In this document: positions 6,445 to 7,739 of the stretch, one piece after another
How positions within the stretch are numbered: the stretch's first letter is position 1
Layout of the letters: the number at the start of each line of letters is the position of its first letter
From: Bacteroidales bacterium
Lineage (GTDB): Bacteria; Bacteroidota; Bacteroidia; Bacteroidales; UBA932
Direction: 5' to 3'
Length of the DNA: 7,739 bases
NCBI GenBank assembly: GCA_017555925.1
Contig: JAFZFL010000173.1
Span: 1-7,739, forward strand
The notes under the pieces: model-generated
Told to the model about the DNA's origin: nothing
What the model saw: only the letters and a program-made list of their open reading frames with translations
The model's database searches: none
Position numbers and translations under genes: made by a program

Positions 6445-7350
6445 TTACTCAAAAAGAGGTGAAGGATATACTCCTTTTTGTGTCATCTCTTTCAATTGTT
6501 CAACCACAACAGGTCTGTCCTCCTTGTATGTTACACCAAACCATTTGTCGGGACTGCTCAATACCTTTACAGATGACAAACCGCTATTAATGGTAGTATT
6601 CACAATGAATGGAATATAGAACTCCTTCTTCAGATCATCTGCACTCTCTTTCAAGAAATCTACAAACATCTGCTTGCCATACTCAAACACATCTGGAGTA
6701 AAGCCCCACATGTTCATTGAGGCATACGCATCTCCATCAAGTACCCTCTCCTCACCACTCATTCCAACACCTTTGATGATTCCATCTGTATCCTTTACTT
6801 TATGATGCTCCTCCACTGTTGTAAGGTAGTTCTCTTCATTGACTGAACAGATTCCACGTGAAACCTCTCCACTCTCAGACAATGTCTTCTGCAAATAGAA
6901 ACCTATCATGCAATATTTGCCACGCTCCCCACTCTGTGCCTTAAGGAAATCTGCCAGCACCTGAAACGATTTTGCACCATAAAAGTCATCTGCATTGATT
7001 ACCGCAAACGGAGTATCAATTGCCTCCGCCGCCATAAGTGTTGCATGGCCTGTACCCCAAGGCTTCTCTCTCTCAGGATTTAGGGTAAAGCCTTCAGGTA
7101 ATTTATCCATCTCCTGCTCCACAAGCTCCACTTCAATAAGCTTTTTATATTTTGAGACTACCTTCTGTTCAAACTCTTCTCTGAAGTGTTTTCTTATCAC
7201 AAATACAACTTTTCCAAATCCGGCACGCACTGCATCAAATACTGAGTAATCCATAATGGTTTCACCACAAGGGCCTACACCATCCAACTGTTTCAATCCG
7301 CCATAACGGCTACCCATTCCTGCTGCCAATACCAATAATGTTGGTTTCAT
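6445..7350 (-). CDS. Sugar-1-phosphate nucleotidyltransferase family protein (NTP_transferase fold)
   Basis: This predicted cytoplasmic enzyme of 301 residues has a Rossmann-like nucleotidyltransferase fold. The N-terminal loop LAAGMGSRYGGLKQL (8-22) is the nucleotide-binding G-x-G-x-R signature with the GGLKQ variant. GTGHA at 99-103 fits the base/sugar pocket, and INADDFYG (118-125) carries the metal-binding Asp (D121/D122). GVTYKEDRPVVVEQLKEM near the C-terminus is typical of a Bacteroidota clade usually annotated only as nucleotidyltransferase or NDP-sugar synthase. Such enzymes join a sugar-1-phosphate to an NTP and release pyrophosphate. The sugar and nucleotide cannot be deduced here. 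The start at ATG 7350 gives the glycine-rich loop its usual near-terminal position. The gene heads the minus-strand operon, with a candidate promoter about 36 nt upstream, and is followed 9 nt later by the CPBP protease gene. Confidence 0.9.
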   Translation of the reverse strand: MKPTLLVLAAGMGSRYGGLKQLDGVGPCGETIMDYSVFDAVRAGFGKVVFVIRKHFREEFEQKVVSKYKKLIEVELVEQEMDKLPEGFTLNPEREKPWGTGHATLMAAEAIDTPFAVINADDFYGAKSFQVLADFLKAQSGERGKYCMIGFYLQKTLSESGEVSRGICSVNEENYLTTVEEHHKVKDTDGIIKGVGMSGEERVLDGDAYASMNMWGFTPDVFEYGKQMFVDFLKESADDLKKEFYIPFIVNTTINSGLSSVKVLSSPDKWFGVTYKEDRPVVVEQLKEMTQKGVYPSPLFE

Positions 7351-7376
7351 TATAAAGTCTGTTTAATATTTTTTAG

Positions 7377-7384
7377 TAAATTTG
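7377..7384 (+). promoter_or_regulatory. Candidate -7 element for the FtsB/DivIC-like gene
   Basis: TAAATTTG matches the Bacteroidota -7 consensus TAnnTTTG and lies 25 nt upstream of the ATG at 7410. No TTTG is present 19-21 nt further upstream (that region reads ATAAAGTCT), so the promoter is incomplete by consensus and the call is tentative. It is one base away from the opposed -7 element of the minus-strand operon. Confidence 0.4.
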
Positions 7385-7385
7385 T

Positions 7386-7416
7386 CAAAATTAATAAAAT
7401 TAAACAAGAATGCATA
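7386..7416 (-). promoter_or_regulatory. Candidate promoter for the nucleotidyltransferase-CPBP-isomerase operon
   Basis: Read on the minus strand, TAATTTTG (7393-7386) fits TAnnTTTG. It is preceded, at a 19-nt spacing, by TATG (7416-7413), which matches three of the four bases of the -33 box TTTG. The start codon is at 7350, so a leader of about 25-30 nt is expected. The -33 region overlaps the first codons of the divergent FtsB/DivIC-like gene. Confidence 0.5.
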
Positions 7417-7739
7417 GAAAATCCTTCAAAAATAGCCTGCTCGAATCAATACTGTTTAGGATTATAAAAAACAAATATTTCCTTTTATCAATCTTCTTCA
7501 TAATCTGGGTTCTCTTTATTGATACCAACAACCTTATCAGATGGTACTCAGACATGAAGGATGTTGCTGCACAAGAGCGCCAGAAGAGATATTACAAAGA
7601 GGCTATACGGCAAACAGACGAGCAGTTGAAGGAGCTGCGTTCAAATCTAGACAGCCTTGAAAAATTCGCACGTGAACAATACTATTTTCATAGAGCAGAT
7701 GAAGAGTTGTTCATTGTTGAAGACTCTTATTATGCCAAG
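7410..7739 (+). CDS. FtsB/DivIC-like septum formation initiator (runs off the window)
   Basis: An ATG at 7410 opens a frame of 110 codons that reaches the last base without a stop. The product is a small bitopic membrane protein. It has a basic N-terminus, one membrane helix at about 23-38, a charged coiled-coil region at about 50-85 rich in Glu, Lys, Arg and Leu, and the end motif LEKFAREQYYFHRADEELFIVED (83-105). That motif corresponds to the conserved EKxAREKYxMxxxxEdVFxI-type end of Bacteroidota septum formation initiators. Such proteins link the coiled-coil division complex (FtsQ/FtsL partners) to septal peptidoglycan synthesis. The family is usually about 100-115 residues in this phylum, so nearly the whole protein is present and only a few residues are missing. 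It is divergent from the nucleotidyltransferase operon, with 59 bp between the start codons. Confidence 0.87.
   Translation, partial: MHRKSFKNSLLESILFRIIKNKYFLLSIFFIIWVLFIDTNNLIRWYSDMKDVAAQERQKRYYKEAIRQTDEQLKELRSNLDSLEKFAREQYYFHRADEELFIVEDSYYAK

Overview
The window looks like a piece of a Bacteroidales (Bacteroidota) chromosome. The evidence is the families present (a BT_3928-type DoxX protein, a PurB of the SPIDGRY type, an M64 peptidase, a YjjG-like HAD hydrolase and a short Bacteroidota-type septum-formation initiator), the general absence of Shine-Dalgarno sequences, and a promoter that matches the Bacteroides consensus (TTTG, 19 nt, TAnnTTTG). The DNA is AT-rich. I cannot name a genus. 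No tRNA, rRNA, CRISPR array, insertion sequence or prophage gene is visible, and the window is almost entirely coding.

Left half, plus strand (1-4528): the 3' part of a DoxX/BT_3928-family membrane protein; then a consensus Bacteroidota promoter; then purB (adenylosuccinate lyase), a secreted M64-family metallopeptidase and a YjjG-type HAD nucleotidase. The last three genes are spaced 38 and 3 nt apart and are probably one transcription unit. Two of them fit nucleotide metabolism. The exported peptidase between them is the odd member.

Right half, minus strand (7350 to 4536): a sugar-nucleotide-type nucleotidyltransferase, a CPBP-family intramembrane protease and a divergent class I mannose-6-phosphate isomerase homologue, with a 9-nt gap and then a 38-bp gene overlap, so almost certainly an operon. 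The isomerase homologue is the most unusual item. By motif alignment it keeps only the Gln-x-His pair of the zinc site. The metal-binding Glu and second His are replaced by Lys and Tyr, and the catalytic Arg by His. It also carries a C-terminal tail made of a strongly acidic run, three Cys and five His. It therefore looks like a non-canonical, possibly non-catalytic, metal-binding protein, not a working ManA. The two gene sets converge with only 7 bp between stop codons and no evident terminator.

Far right (7410-7739, plus strand): a nearly complete FtsB/DivIC-like cell-division protein runs off the window. It is divergent from the nucleotidyltransferase. The 59-bp gap between them holds two opposed candidate -7 elements that form one imperfect palindrome.
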